Shown piece by piece: positions 43,356-52,553 of a stretch of 55,561 bases of DNA. The notes under the pieces were generated by a model. The model did not search any database and was not told the origin of the DNA. It worked only from the letters and a program-made list of their open reading frames with translations. This stretch comes from Dendronalium phyllosphericum CENA369 (GTDB lineage Bacteria; Cyanobacteriota; Cyanobacteriia; Cyanobacteriales; Nostocaceae): positions 1 to 55,561 of the forward strand of contig NZ_JAECZA010000227.1 of the NCBI RefSeq assembly GCF_016056275.1. Reading direction: 5' to 3'. Every line of letters begins with the position of its first letter. The stretch's first letter is position 1. The position numbers and the translations under genes are program-made.

Positions 43356-45053
43356 CTAATTTTCCCTATTATTAACAGATGTGCGATCGCCGCAGAGGAA
43401 AGTTTCGTTACAAGTTTTTACACGAGAAAAGAATAAGTGCATTTGCCAAACTAACCAAGACCCTACCCGCCAAGCTCCCATTGAAAGGTGTTCCGCAGAT
43501 GATGAAGATAAATCAAACATATCTTGGTCGTAGTGTAACCATTGGACTGGTAGGTGTCCTATGGGTGTTGTAGCGGACAATTCAAAAGTTAGTCGATCGT
43601 AGTCTAACCAGTTTCCATCTTTTCGCCAACCAAGGCGATCGCCGAATCTCTTTTCTGCTTCATAATCTACTCTATCGCCCATTTCGCTCCAGATATTTTG
43701 CTGAATGCTAAAGCCAAAATAATCATGACTGGATTCTCGCCAAAGGCGATCGATGGCGTACAAAGCTTCACAAGAAAAGTTATTAATATCTTTTTGATAA
43801 ACTTCATTCCAATAACTCTTCCCTATAACTTGTAGCATTAATTTAGTGGTTTCAATATCAGCTTCTTTCCACTTGTGCTGTGCGAGCAAATCCTGTAGTT
43901 GGGTATAGTCGATTTTATTATGTTGAAATTTTTGTGGAGATGTGGTTTTGTCCAATCTCATCAAACTCGTTTCTGCAACAGCAAATAGAGGCGTTATAGA
44001 GATAAAATTGGCTTTAGCTATCCCTAGCCTTCGGTCAGCAAATTGCTCTGATATATAATTAGATATTGAGTCAATCGATCGATCTAAAAATACTCGCTCG
44101 TCAGCCTCAAAATTATGGATTTGCCAATCTAATAATGTAGATTGAATAAAAGCATCCTTTAATCTTTCTTTTTTTTCATAGCTTGTCACCATAAAATCAA
44201 GAAAAGTTTCAGAAATAGCTTCTACGTTTTTGGGAACTAATAAATTAGACTGAGAGTTTAAAATATTTTCTGCCAAATTTTTAATATCTCCCACAGTTGC
44301 GTAAAAATCCTCATCTACTTCTCCTACTTTATCTATTAAAGATTGAAATGGACTAAAGTAATCTTGTAGATAATTTTCAAAATTAATGGCTGTTTTAGCT
44401 ATTTCTACTATTTCTTGACGAAGCTTTTGAGCTTTTTTTTGATATTCATAAATTTCTTGATATATTTCTAATTCTTTAACTACTTGCTGGATAATTTGTT
44501 TTTGAGTTTTGGTATCTTCTGACAGTGTTTTCAGACCTTCACTAAGTAATTTGATTTTTTCTAACATCAAAAAAGAGGCATTGCTCAATAGTAAAATTGA
44601 TTTATAGTTTTCTTGTTTTTCCCATTTTAATTTATCTAGTATTTTCTGGTTATTATAATTTTTTATTTCTAATTTTTTTCTTTCCTTATCCAAATTTTTT
44701 ATTTCCACATATTTTTGCACAAACATTTGTTTTAAGTCATCTGTCAGCCTCAACAAAAAATGTTGGTAACTAGTATTATAATTTTCTAAAAAATCAACTA
44801 ACAGAGTGTATTCTCTAACTAATAATTGAAACTCTACAAAAATTTCTCTTTGACTAATCTCTTCTTTCCATTTAATTATTTTTCCAAAAATATGATGATA
44901 TTGAACGCCTTCTTTAATTAATCTTCGACGTTCTTTAATTTTTCTTTGAATCTTTTTTAATCTGATATTTTTGACAATAGGTAATTTATAAATTTGTTCA
45001 TAAATTGAAATTTTTTTGTAAGTAATAAGTCGTCTTTGCTGTTTAGTAAGCAT
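43356..45053 (-). CDS. Long coiled-coil protein with C-terminal GUN4 domain
   Basis: 565 residues. Residues 1-340 are Lys/Glu/Leu-rich helices predicted to form coiled coils (IRLKKIQRKIKERRRLIKEG, ERKKLEIKNYNNQKILDKL), with no membrane helix. A GUN4 domain (about 386-530) follows: DYTQLQDLLAQHKWKEADIETT, AIDRLWRESSHDYFGFSIQQNIW, FGDRLGWRKDGNWLDY, TPIGHLPVQWLHY. GUN4 binds Mg-protoporphyrin and activates Mg-chelatase in its canonical form; here the domain is at the end of a large helical platform. AT-rich compared with rca. It starts 28 bp after the ABC transporter stop (45081) on the same strand, so the two are likely co-transcribed. Confidence 0.82.
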   Translation of the reverse strand: MLTKQQRRLITYKKISIYEQIYKLPIVKNIRLKKIQRKIKERRRLIKEGVQYHHIFGKIIKWKEEISQREIFVEFQLLVREYTLLVDFLENYNTSYQHFLLRLTDDLKQMFVQKYVEIKNLDKERKKLEIKNYNNQKILDKLKWEKQENYKSILLLSNASFLMLEKIKLLSEGLKTLSEDTKTQKQIIQQVVKELEIYQEIYEYQKKAQKLRQEIVEIAKTAINFENYLQDYFSPFQSLIDKVGEVDEDFYATVGDIKNLAENILNSQSNLLVPKNVEAISETFLDFMVTSYEKKERLKDAFIQSTLLDWQIHNFEADERVFLDRSIDSISNYISEQFADRRLGIAKANFISITPLFAVAETSLMRLDKTTSPQKFQHNKIDYTQLQDLLAQHKWKEADIETTKLMLQVIGKSYWNEVYQKDINNFSCEALYAIDRLWRESSHDYFGFSIQQNIWSEMGDRVDYEAEKRFGDRLGWRKDGNWLDYDRLTFELSATTPIGHLPVQWLHYDQDMFDLSSSSAEHLSMGAWRVGSWLVWQMHLFFSRVKTCNETFLCGDRTSVNNREN

Positions 45054-45080
45054 GACACTGATGATAAAAAATATGAGATG

Positions 45081-47096
45081 CTAAACTTTCACCCATTTCA
45101 ATACCTTTGGATCTTTATTATAGCGGTAGGTAACACCATCCTTAGTAGTGATGGATTTACCAAGGCTAGCTTTACTTCTAACAGTATTAATGGGAGAGTT
45201 TGTTAATGCCTGCATTTCCTTATGAGAAAGACCTGAAATTGAGGCTATTTCTGATTGACTTGGGGATTCTTTATTAGGTGAAATATCGATTTTAGTTTCA
45301 GTATTTTCAGGAGAATTTATCGCAAATTCTTTCGCTTTTTGGAGTCGATAATCCTCAATGGTCACAAGTTGCCAACTTGAATCTTGTGAAAGTTCTAGAA
45401 CCCATTGATGATAATTAAACAGACTTTCTCGATGTCCTACACTGATAAACGTTGTTTTGTTTTCTTGTAGTTGTTGATATAAATTGCCTTCATTTTTTAA
45501 ATCTAAAGCACTAGTTGCTTCATCTAAAATAGTAAAACTTGGACGAGTAACTAACAGTCGTGCAAAAGCAAGGCGCTGTTGTTCTCCCAGCGATAAAATA
45601 TTCTCCCAAGGAACCTCTGTATCAAAATTATCGACACGACTAAGCAAGTTTTGTAGGTTAACTTGTTGCAAAACTTCTTTGATTTCTACGTCGTTCATTT
45701 GACGATTTGTTTGGGGATAGAGTAACTGTTCGCGCAAAGTCCCTAAAATTATATATGGGCGTTGGGGTAAAAATAAGATATCTTCTAGAGGAGGTCGCAC
45801 CAAGCGACCAGTTCCCGCATTCCACAAACCAGCGATCGCTCTTAACAGTGAACTTTTACCTCGACCACTAGGGCCTACAATCAATAAACCTTCTCCTGGT
45901 TGAACCGACACTGACAAGTCTTCGACGATTGTCTGTTCGTAATTCGGCGTTTGTAAGGTAACATTCACAAAAGCCAAATGGTTTTCTTCTACTGCTTTAA
46001 TAGTACTAACATTTTCTGGTTGTTTGGTAACAGTTTCTAAGGCATTTGATAACTCAGCTAACCGATCGACGTAACTAGAAAATCGTCCCGAAGTCGCAAA
46101 TTCTCTAATTAATTCTGCCATAGCATTGGCAAACAGATTACAAGCTAAACTGGCTTGACCAACTTCTCCAAAATCAATTTCACCTCTAATATGTAAAGGC
46201 CCAAGTGCTATAAATGGAAATATTTGGATAGCAGCTTGATAGGCTCGATTAAAAATATCCTGACTTCTCTCCCAATTAATCTTACGTTTAGTACTTTTAA
46301 TAATATTATTAAATCTCCGACGAATGATATTTGCTTCTTGATTTTCTCCTTGAAAGAAAGCTATCGATTCAGCATGATTGCGAACATGAGTTAGGCTATA
46401 GGTGTAGTCTGCTTCATGTTCGAGTTCTTCTTGATTAATCTTATTTAATTCTTGAGCCAAGTAAATAGCAATCAAATTGCCTACAATAGTATAAATAACC
46501 AAAACAACTGCAATAAATTGTGAAATAGACCAAAGAATTATTAAAAAAGTTATCATTTCCAGCACTTTTTCTAAGTAAGTAGCTGAAAAACTCAAAGCAT
46601 TCCTGGCAATGGGTTCGATTTCTTGGGATAGACGTTGATCTGGGTTATCAACATTGGATTGAAAATTGATTTTATAATAAGCACGATTGCTCAAATATTT
46701 TTCTAAAATGTGATTATTTAGCCATTGATACCAATCAAGAGCAATTTGTTTTCTAACAAATTTAGAAAATCCTACTAAAAGTGTCACTACAACAAGGGCA
46801 GCACCGTAAACTAATAATGTATTAACAAACTTAGAAAAATCTTTTTCTCCGATGATAACATCAACTAAATAGCGACTAACAAAGCTATTAAAGGCAGTTA
46901 CGCCCACAAGTAAAATTATTAATAAGACCAGGAGAAAAAGCATTGCCCATGCACGAATTATATCTGAAAATGCTCTATCCTTTGAGTCTGTGGGATACCA
47001 GTAAGGGCCGGCGATCGCTCCTACATTATCCCAAAATTTCTTCAAAGCTGAAGAAGCATTCCATATGGGTTGAAGAAAAGAAACTTGGGTTGACAT
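45081..47096 (-). CDS. SbmA/BacA-family ABC transporter (fused membrane and ATPase domains)
   Basis: 671 residues. Six transmembrane helices in residues 50-300 (LFLLVLLIILLVGVTAF and later segments) belong to the ABC_membrane_2 (SbmA/BacA) type, with DWYQWLNNHILEKYLSNRAYYKI and NPDQRLSQEIEPI. The ATPase domain (about 365-570) has Walker A GPSGRGKSSLLRAIAGLW, signature LSLGEQQRLAFARL and Walker B SFTILDEATSALD. An additional C-terminal tail (about 590-671) ending in SITTKDGVTYRYNKDPKVLKWV is unusual. Relatives import peptides, long-chain acyl compounds or vitamin B12. The next gene on the strand, 28 bp on, is the coiled-coil GUN4 protein. Confidence 0.88.
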   Translation of the reverse strand: MSTQVSFLQPIWNASSALKKFWDNVGAIAGPYWYPTDSKDRAFSDIIRAWAMLFLLVLLIILLVGVTAFNSFVSRYLVDVIIGEKDFSKFVNTLLVYGAALVVVTLLVGFSKFVRKQIALDWYQWLNNHILEKYLSNRAYYKINFQSNVDNPDQRLSQEIEPIARNALSFSATYLEKVLEMITFLIILWSISQFIAVVLVIYTIVGNLIAIYLAQELNKINQEELEHEADYTYSLTHVRNHAESIAFFQGENQEANIIRRRFNNIIKSTKRKINWERSQDIFNRAYQAAIQIFPFIALGPLHIRGEIDFGEVGQASLACNLFANAMAELIREFATSGRFSSYVDRLAELSNALETVTKQPENVSTIKAVEENHLAFVNVTLQTPNYEQTIVEDLSVSVQPGEGLLIVGPSGRGKSSLLRAIAGLWNAGTGRLVRPPLEDILFLPQRPYIILGTLREQLLYPQTNRQMNDVEIKEVLQQVNLQNLLSRVDNFDTEVPWENILSLGEQQRLAFARLLVTRPSFTILDEATSALDLKNEGNLYQQLQENKTTFISVGHRESLFNYHQWVLELSQDSSWQLVTIEDYRLQKAKEFAINSPENTETKIDISPNKESPSQSEIASISGLSHKEMQALTNSPINTVRSKASLGKSITTKDGVTYRYNKDPKVLKWVKV

Positions 47097-47199
47097 ATTC
47101 TCTAAGTAAGCTGAACATCTTTTTGGAATTAGGACTAGGAAAAATTGTCTTTTTCCTCCCTCGTTCTACAGCGATTGGATATATTTTTATCGCCGTAGT

Positions 47200-47400
47200 T
47201 ACATAGGTTAGGACATAATGATAAGCCTCCAGTAGCACATTATATCGGTATAAGTACTCTGCCGCTAGATCCCAGCGGGCTTGGTCATTGGGTTGAGCAG
47301 CTAAATCATCATATTTCCATTCTCCTATCAATTCTTGAGGAGTTTCGTGACAAATCAAACAGAGTCGTTGTGTTTTCCCACTTGAACTGAGTCAGGGTTA
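47200..47400 (-). pseudogene. Possible gene remnant upstream of the ABC transporter
   Basis: On the minus strand a short frame reads RLCLICHETPQELIGEWKYD, then LAAQPNDQARWDLAAEYLYR and YNVLLEAYHYV. It is protein-like (aromatic and acidic residues, CxxC-like CLIC) but is closed 60 bp earlier by a TGA. The frame formally continues to 47026 through the ABC gene start, where it loses sense. I do not recognise it; it may be an unrelated remnant or a small real gene of about 50 residues. Confidence 0.3.
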
Positions 47401-48481
47401 ATCTTTAGGCGATCGCTATTAAAAAAATCGCAAAAAATGCCATTTTCTGATGTTTAAATTCTCCATTTTCCAAAGTTTTGATAATTTAGTTAACTTCTTA
47501 TCAATCAAGATTACATGTCTCTATTGCTGGCTATTTAACTAATAACAATGCATTAAGATTTATTTGAGCCATCGATATAAGTGCAAACTATAAAAGAGAA
47601 ATTAAGAAGTTAAATACTCTCGTTATAATTGCTTGATAATGAAGACTTTATCCAATATTAAAAACTCATATTACTTGTGATTTATGAAGTATTCATTTCT
47701 GTAAATTTTAAATAATTATAGATAACTTTTACTAAAATATCATAGGTCTGTTTAAAAAAATGTTAGTTACTCGATCAAAGCGAGCGATTCTTTTAGAATT
47801 AACACTCTTAATCTCAGCTTTCAAATAATCTCAGTTTTATCAATAAAATGCAATAGTAGGTAAAACAATATAAATAGATAGTTTAGTAGACAATTAAGAT
47901 ATTTAAGACAGTTAAGTAAATAACTATACAGACAATTAAGATATTTAAGACAGTTAAGTAGATAATTAAAATATTTAAAACAGTTAATAAATCATAAGTA
48001 CCAACTGTAATTTATTTACAGCTAAACTAGTACTACAGTTTTAGATAGCCCAACAGCTTATTAACTTAACTCAATCGGAACATTCTGTTGGCTCCAATCC
48101 CGACAGATATATTGCACCACACTATCTGCTTGATTGGAAACGGCTTCTTCATTGATTCATTACTCTTATAAGCAGCGTATGACACGTTTACAAACGTGCC
48201 ATATCCCTTGCACCCAATCTCAACAGACAATCTTTGTGCCTAAGTCCTGTCTAAATATTTATTTAGATAATCTAATAATTAGGTATACATGTTTCAGAAA
48301 AACTGTATAATAATTAAACTACACTAAATCGACCGATAAACTGTAATATGGCATTTAGCCAACATAGATACCTGCTAGTCAAATTATTTAATCGCACTGA
48401 GCGACACATTTGGCTTCTATCGTTTGAGTTGTGCAATCTCATATAGTCTTGCCTTCACAATCGTTACTAACAAAGGATTTC
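47401..48481. other. AT-rich kilobase with tandem repeats, no clear gene
   Basis: Very AT-rich, 1.08 kb. 47888-47987 has an imperfect tandem repeat built on AGACAATTAAGATATTTAAG and ACAGTTAAGT (starts 47888, 47930, 47960). At 48058-48160 on the minus strand a short frame reads NEEAVSNQADSVVQYICRDW followed by SQQNVPIELS and a stop, with TGA/TAA just before it: a possible C-terminal gene remnant. Near 48240-48470 the AT-rich sequence should hold the promoter of the GST gene. Confidence 0.5.
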
Positions 48482-49162
48482 ATGAGCAATATACAACTTT
48501 ACTTCGCCAAAGCTTCCACCTTCTCGCAACGTACTCGTGTGGTTTTACTAGAAAAAGGTATTGACTTCACCCCCATTGAAATTGACTTACAAAATAAACC
48601 AGATGGGTACACCCAGATTTCGCGCTATGGCAAAGTTCCGGCTATCAAACATGGAGATGTAGAAATCTACGAGTCTGCCATCATCAATGAATATCTAGAT
48701 GAGGTTTTTCCAGAACCGCCGTTACTACCGCACAATCCTGCAAGCAAAGCGATCGCTCGGATTTGGATTGACTACGCTAATACTCGCTTTGTACCTGCGT
48801 TTAACAAATTTCTTCGCGGTAAAGATAGCCAAGAACAAGAACAGGGACGAAGAGAGTTTACAGAAGCACTTTTATATATTGAGCAGGAAGGATTAAACAA
48901 ACTATCTAACGGTCATTACTGGTTAGGAGATGAGTTTAGCCTTGTTGATATCAGCTTCTATCCTTGGTTTGAACGTTTACCACTCTTAGAACACTTCCGC
49001 AAATTCACACTACCAGCGCAAACACCTCATTTGCAGACATGGTGGAATTTATTGCGCCAACGCGAGTCAATTCAAGCAGTAGCAAACCCTGTGGACTTTT
49101 ATTTGCAAAGATTCGCCAAAATTCTCGGCGAACCTGTTCCCATTGGTGCAACTCAAAAATAG
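48482..49162 (+). CDS. Glutathione S-transferase family protein
   Basis: 226 residues from the ATG at 48482, chosen over 48431 because AAAGGA lies five bases upstream. Thioredoxin-like GST_N domain (1-80): [24 protein letters not shown] with Ser residues at the catalytic position, [25 protein letters not shown]; helical GST_C domain (about 90-215) with [23 protein letters not shown]. It could conjugate glutathione to electrophiles or serve as a binding subunit. First of four plus-strand genes (GST, CmcJ-like, TauD-like, GST), suggesting joint action. Confidence 0.88.
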   Translation: MSNIQLYFAKASTFSQRTRVVLLEKGIDFTPIEIDLQNKPDGYTQISRYGKVPAIKHGDVEIYESAIINEYLDEVFPEPPLLPHNPASKAIARIWIDYANTRFVPAFNKFLRGKDSQEQEQGRREFTEALLYIEQEGLNKLSNGHYWLGDEFSLVDISFYPWFERLPLLEHFRKFTLPAQTPHLQTWWNLLRQRESIQAVANPVDFYLQRFAKILGEPVPIGATQK

Positions 49163-49203
49163 GACAGATGAACGAAAAAGCAAGGGGAGATGAAGAAAAT
49201 GAC

Positions 49204-49250
49204 TCTTGTACAGACAAGGGTTAATCGCGTCTCGACAACTAACAACAATT
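49204..49250. repeat. Diverged palindromic repeat between GST and CmcJ-like genes
   Basis: CTTGTACAGACAAGGGTTAA followed by TCGCGTCTCGACAACTAACAAC is a diverged copy of 2575-2632 with one arm altered. Confidence 0.55.
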
Positions 49251-49276
49251 AACTAAAATCCAACATAGGATGACCT

Positions 49277-50143
49277 ATGAGCTTAAATAACCAAGTTCTA
49301 GATAGACCGATTTCCCAGGATCTGCCATACGTCGAGGCTAATCTCACTTATCTAATTCCAATGGCAGAAAAACCTGTTAACTACACCTACGAACCCCCAG
49401 TAGGAATTCCTCGCACCAATGGAACTTATCAGACGCACAAACTGCCAATTTACAATGCTCGTTCGATCTCAGATAACATCTCATTAGATCGAGAAGGATT
49501 TGGATTTACTGGACATCATACTAATGTGCGTGATTTTTATGATGAAGACGAAGTTCGCCGCGTCTACTACCCAGAAGCCGAGCAATTATTAAAAGAGGTG
49601 ACAGGCGGAACTCAGGTAGTGATATTCGATAACACCGTCCGTAATGCTGGTAAGTCCAAACCTAGTGAAAATAACATTAAAGAACCAGCCAAGCGCGTAC
49701 ACAACGACTTCACCGCTAAATCTGGATATACTCGCGCTCGTTTGGAATTAGCAGCGCGAGGCATAGATGACATTGATGCGCTACTAAAACAACGGTTTGC
49801 CATAATCAATGTTTGGCGGGCGATCGCCCAACCAATCCAAGAGTCGCCATTGGCACTGTGTGACGCGCGAAGCATTGCAGCAACAGACCTTGTAGCTGGC
49901 GATCTCGTGTACCGCGATCGCGTCGGTGAAACCTACGCAGTTACATATAACGCCGAACATAAATGGTTTTATTTTCCACAAATGCACAGAGACGAAGCAC
50001 TATTTATCAAGTGTTTTGACTCCGCAGAAGACGGACGCGCGCGTTTTGCAGCCCATACAGCTTTTGAAGACCCCACTAGTCCAATAGATGCTCCTCCACG
50101 AGAAAGTATCGAACTACGGGCATTCGTTTTTTACAAAAACTAG
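49277..50143 (+). CDS. CmcJ/AsaB-family (hydroxylase/desaturase-like) protein
   Basis: 288 residues, complete for the CmcJ/NvfI/AsaB family. The pattern includes NYTYEPPVGIPRTNGTY, VHNDFTAKSG (His-x-Asp candidate iron ligands), INVWRAIAQPIQESPLALCDARSI and MHRDEALFIKCFDS with a further His. Family members act as Fe(II)/2-oxoglutarate-type or cofactor-free oxygenases in fungal and bacterial natural-product routes (CmcJ in cephamycin, AsaB in aspergillic-acid-type or related pathways). It is spaced 115 bp from the GST gene and 76 bp from TauD-like. The substrate cannot be predicted. Confidence 0.82.
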   Translation: MSLNNQVLDRPISQDLPYVEANLTYLIPMAEKPVNYTYEPPVGIPRTNGTYQTHKLPIYNARSISDNISLDREGFGFTGHHTNVRDFYDEDEVRRVYYPEAEQLLKEVTGGTQVVIFDNTVRNAGKSKPSENNIKEPAKRVHNDFTAKSGYTRARLELAARGIDDIDALLKQRFAIINVWRAIAQPIQESPLALCDARSIAATDLVAGDLVYRDRVGETYAVTYNAEHKWFYFPQMHRDEALFIKCFDSAEDGRARFAAHTAFEDPTSPIDAPPRESIELRAFVFYKN

Positions 50144-50219
50144 GGGTGAAATGGCACACTTAATTTCGGCAAATCTGTAAATCTCATTCAACAAAAATCA
50201 TATAGGAGACGTAGAGATC

Positions 50220-51134
50220 GTGAGTTCACAACACTTTGACATCAAACCAATTGCCGGTCGTATCGGAGCAAAAATCATTGGTGTTGACCTGAGTAATAAC
50301 CTCAGTGATGAAATCATCAGCGATATCCGTAAAGCTTTAGTTAAATACAAAGTCATCTTCTTCCGGGAGCAAAACCTTGACGCTCAAGGACAAATAGCCT
50401 TCGCCCGTCGTTTTGGAGAATTAACTACAGCTCATCCCACTGTTCCATCACTTCCAGAAAACCTAGAAATTCTTGACCTGAATTACGGGCGAACTGCTAA
50501 CCGCGCTAATATTTGGCACACCGATGTCACATTTGTAGACCGTCCTCCCCTTGGTTCTGTTTTACGGGCGCTCGTCATTCCGCCATCGGGAGGTGATACG
50601 GTTTGGGCAAACTCCGTGACAGCATACGAAGATTTACCAACTCCTCTGCGTAATCTTGCTGACCAACTCTGGGCAGTACACAGCAACGCCTACGATTATG
50701 CAGCTGCTGCAATTGACTTATCCCAAGAAATCTTAGAGCATCGGGCTGTTTTCACCTCGACTTTATATGAAACCTTGCATCCAGTTGTCCGCATTCATCC
50801 TGAATCCGGCGAACGAGGACTATTTATCGGTGGTTTTGTGCGCCGCCTTCGCGGTTTATCACAGAATGAATCCAATGAAATCCTGAAATTGTTGCAGGCT
50901 TATGTTACAAGTCCAGAAAATACAGTTCGCTGGCGTTGGAAAGTCGGCGATGTAGCTTTTTGGGATAATCGCGCTACTCAACATTATGCTATTGCTGACT
51001 ACGGCAACCAAGCTCGTCACGTTCAGCGTGTGACTATTGTTGGCGATACTCCCGTTGGTATTGATGGCAAACAAAGTGAGGCTATTAAGGGAGATTCTTC
51101 CACATATAACCGACGCGAGCCAGCTTTAGTTTAA
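50220..51134 (+). CDS. TauD/TfdA-family Fe(II)/2-oxoglutarate dioxygenase
   Basis: 304 residues starting at GTG 50220 (AGGAG lies 14 bases upstream). The facial triad is visible: His100-x-Asp102 in IWHTDVTF and His255 in ATQHYAIADYG, with Arg266 in QARHVQRVTIVG for the 2-oxoglutarate carboxylate. Other TauD features: GAKIIGVDLSNNLSDE, VIFFREQNL, FARRFGELTTAHP, PPSGGDTVWAN, HPVVRIHPESGERGLFIG. TauD releases sulfite from taurine; many relatives hydroxylate other substrates, so taurine is not proven. It follows the CmcJ-like gene directly. Confidence 0.92.
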   Translation: MSSQHFDIKPIAGRIGAKIIGVDLSNNLSDEIISDIRKALVKYKVIFFREQNLDAQGQIAFARRFGELTTAHPTVPSLPENLEILDLNYGRTANRANIWHTDVTFVDRPPLGSVLRALVIPPSGGDTVWANSVTAYEDLPTPLRNLADQLWAVHSNAYDYAAAAIDLSQEILEHRAVFTSTLYETLHPVVRIHPESGERGLFIGGFVRRLRGLSQNESNEILKLLQAYVTSPENTVRWRWKVGDVAFWDNRATQHYAIADYGNQARHVQRVTIVGDTPVGIDGKQSEAIKGDSSTYNRREPALV

Positions 51135-51346
51135 AAAGAATTGAGGGCTGGGAAGCAATATGAAGGACGGGTTATACAAGAAAATCTTGGTTCAGCCCGT
51201 CCAGTTAACCAATTTACACAAATTGTATCTCCTGAATTAGTAAGGGTTTGTACGTAATTTTATAAACATTAAAATCATTGCAACCTAATTCCCTAGCTCT
51301 CTATGAGCGAAGGGAGAAAGTATAAAAAAAACTATTGCATTTTTTC

Positions 51347-51940
51347 ATGAAACTCTTTTACACACCTAACTCCCCGTATGCACGTATAGCAAGAATAGCT
51401 TCAGTAGAACTGAATCTTAGCAAACAGATCGAAATGCAAAAAGTCACTGTACGAGATCCGAACAGCGAGCTACTGAATTACAACCCTACAGGTAAAGTCC
51501 CAACTCTAGCAACTGATGACGGATTTATTTTGAGTGAAACACGCATAATATGCGTTTATTTAAATCAATTCAATCCCAAAATCAAATTAGTTGCTGACAT
51601 TTCTGATGGCTTTTTACAGCAACTTGAAGGTACAGCTAGTGGGTTCATAGATGGTATTGCTGTCTGGGTACGGGAGTTACGGCGTTCTTCAAGTGAGCAA
51701 TCATCAGGGGTAATCAAGTTAGAGCGATCGCGTGCTTTAAGAATCTTGGAATACTTTGAGAAGATTTCTGATAAATTCGACCAAACTCCTAAGCTTGCTT
51801 ATATCATCATCGCATCAGCGCTAGGGTTAGAGAGTCGTCTGCCTGAACTGCAATGGCGACTAAGCTACCCCAAGCTTGCAAAATGGTATGATGAATTTTC
51901 TGGGCGACCGTCCCTGCAAGTGACGAAACCAGAATATTAA
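51347..51940 (+). CDS. Glutathione S-transferase family protein
   Basis: 197 residues from the ATG at 51347 (MKLFYTPNSPYARIARIASVEL); the TTG at 51335 adds four residues. Thioredoxin-like N-terminal domain with SPYAR in the active-site position and GKVPTLATDDGFILSETRIICVYL; helical C-terminal half. The ribosome site is weak. The sequence is only distantly like the GST at 48482 and clusters with bacterial GSTs of the beta/omega-like kind. Last of the four-gene cluster; only 5 bp precede the next ATG, a truncated EamA gene. Confidence 0.87.
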   Translation: MKLFYTPNSPYARIARIASVELNLSKQIEMQKVTVRDPNSELLNYNPTGKVPTLATDDGFILSETRIICVYLNQFNPKIKLVADISDGFLQQLEGTASGFIDGIAVWVRELRRSSSEQSSGVIKLERSRALRILEYFEKISDKFDQTPKLAYIIIASALGLESRLPELQWRLSYPKLAKWYDEFSGRPSLQVTKPEY

Positions 51941-51945
51941 AGATA

Positions 51946-52218
51946 ATGTTGACGGTTCTTCTATCCTCCTTTGTTTTGGCGTTTCACAACATTACTGTGC
52001 GAGTTTTGTTTTCAGAACATCTCGTACTGGGTTTATTTTTACTTGGTGGATACGTTAAACCGGATTTACAGAATTCATTCTTACTGATGTTCATGCGAAT
52101 GCTGCTTGTGGTTCCACTCATGGCATCTCTAGCATTCAAGCTATATCCATCTGCTTTTAGAGAATTCCGGGAGTTGTTCAGGCGCGATCGCACAACAGAG
52201 AGATTGGCTGGGGCATGA
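51946..52218 (+). pseudogene. EamA-type transporter gene truncated by an ISAs1 remnant
   Basis: A 90-codon frame 5 bp after the GST gene encodes the first helices of an EamA-family protein (LLSSFVLAFHNITVRVLF, FLLMFMRMLLVVPLMASLAF), then YPSAFREFRELFRRDR. From about 52190 it reads into a transposase remnant on the other strand, so a protein of about 300 residues has lost its last two-thirds. The remaining peptide cannot form a transporter. Confidence 0.75.
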
Positions 52219-52331
52219 CCAAGATGTATAGTTGAACGATCTTCATTGAAAACTACATCCTTAACCCAATGAAGTCGATTTTCTATACTCCAATGACCGC
52301 GAATACCCTGAGCAAATTCTTTTGGTAATAC
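52190..52331 (-). mobile_element. ISAs1-type transposase fragment
   Basis: Reading the minus strand from 52331: LPKEFAQGIRGHWSIENRLH then WVKDVVFNEDRSTIHLGHAP and ANLSVV. The RxHWxIENxLHWxxDVxFxED pattern is the C-terminal signature of ISAs1-family (H-repeat-associated) transposases. Only about 47 codons remain; no inverted repeats were seen. Confidence 0.85.
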
Positions 52332-52406
52332 CTACGAAATTACAAGGGTTTCAAGACTTAATTCACATTGAACGTGAATTAATAAAAAACGCTTGATAGA
52401 CTGTGA

Positions 52407-52535
52407 ATGATTAATAAACGAATCCTGACTTTTGCAAGTTGGGTATTTATCTCGTTTCTAGTAATTGTCGGCTGTGGTCAAACCACTACATCTAACCCAT
52501 CCTCAACTGCTAACCTCGCAGGACAATACGCTTAA
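52407..52535 (+). pseudogene. Truncated lipoprotein gene, possibly modA
   Basis: 42 codons: MINKRILTFASWVFISFLVI followed by the lipobox VGC and GQTTTSNPSSTANLAGQYA, then TAA. It is a complete lipoprotein signal with only a short linker. Because a modB-like fragment follows in the same orientation within 20 bp, I suggest it is the N terminus of a molybdate-binding lipoprotein (ModA). The alternative is an iron-siderophore binding protein whose C terminus could be the remnant at 53823. Confidence 0.55.
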
Positions 52536-52553
52536 CAAGTCTTAACTTCATTA

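Noticed and set aside
47026-47200. Downstream half of the minus-strand frame ending at 47026
   Set aside because: It overlaps the ABC transporter start out of frame and loses protein-like content there; only the upstream part is kept as a weak remnant.
47888-47987. Tandem repeat that could suggest a CRISPR array
   Set aside because: Repeat spacing is uneven (42 then 30 bp), repeats merge without unique spacers, and no cas gene is in the window.
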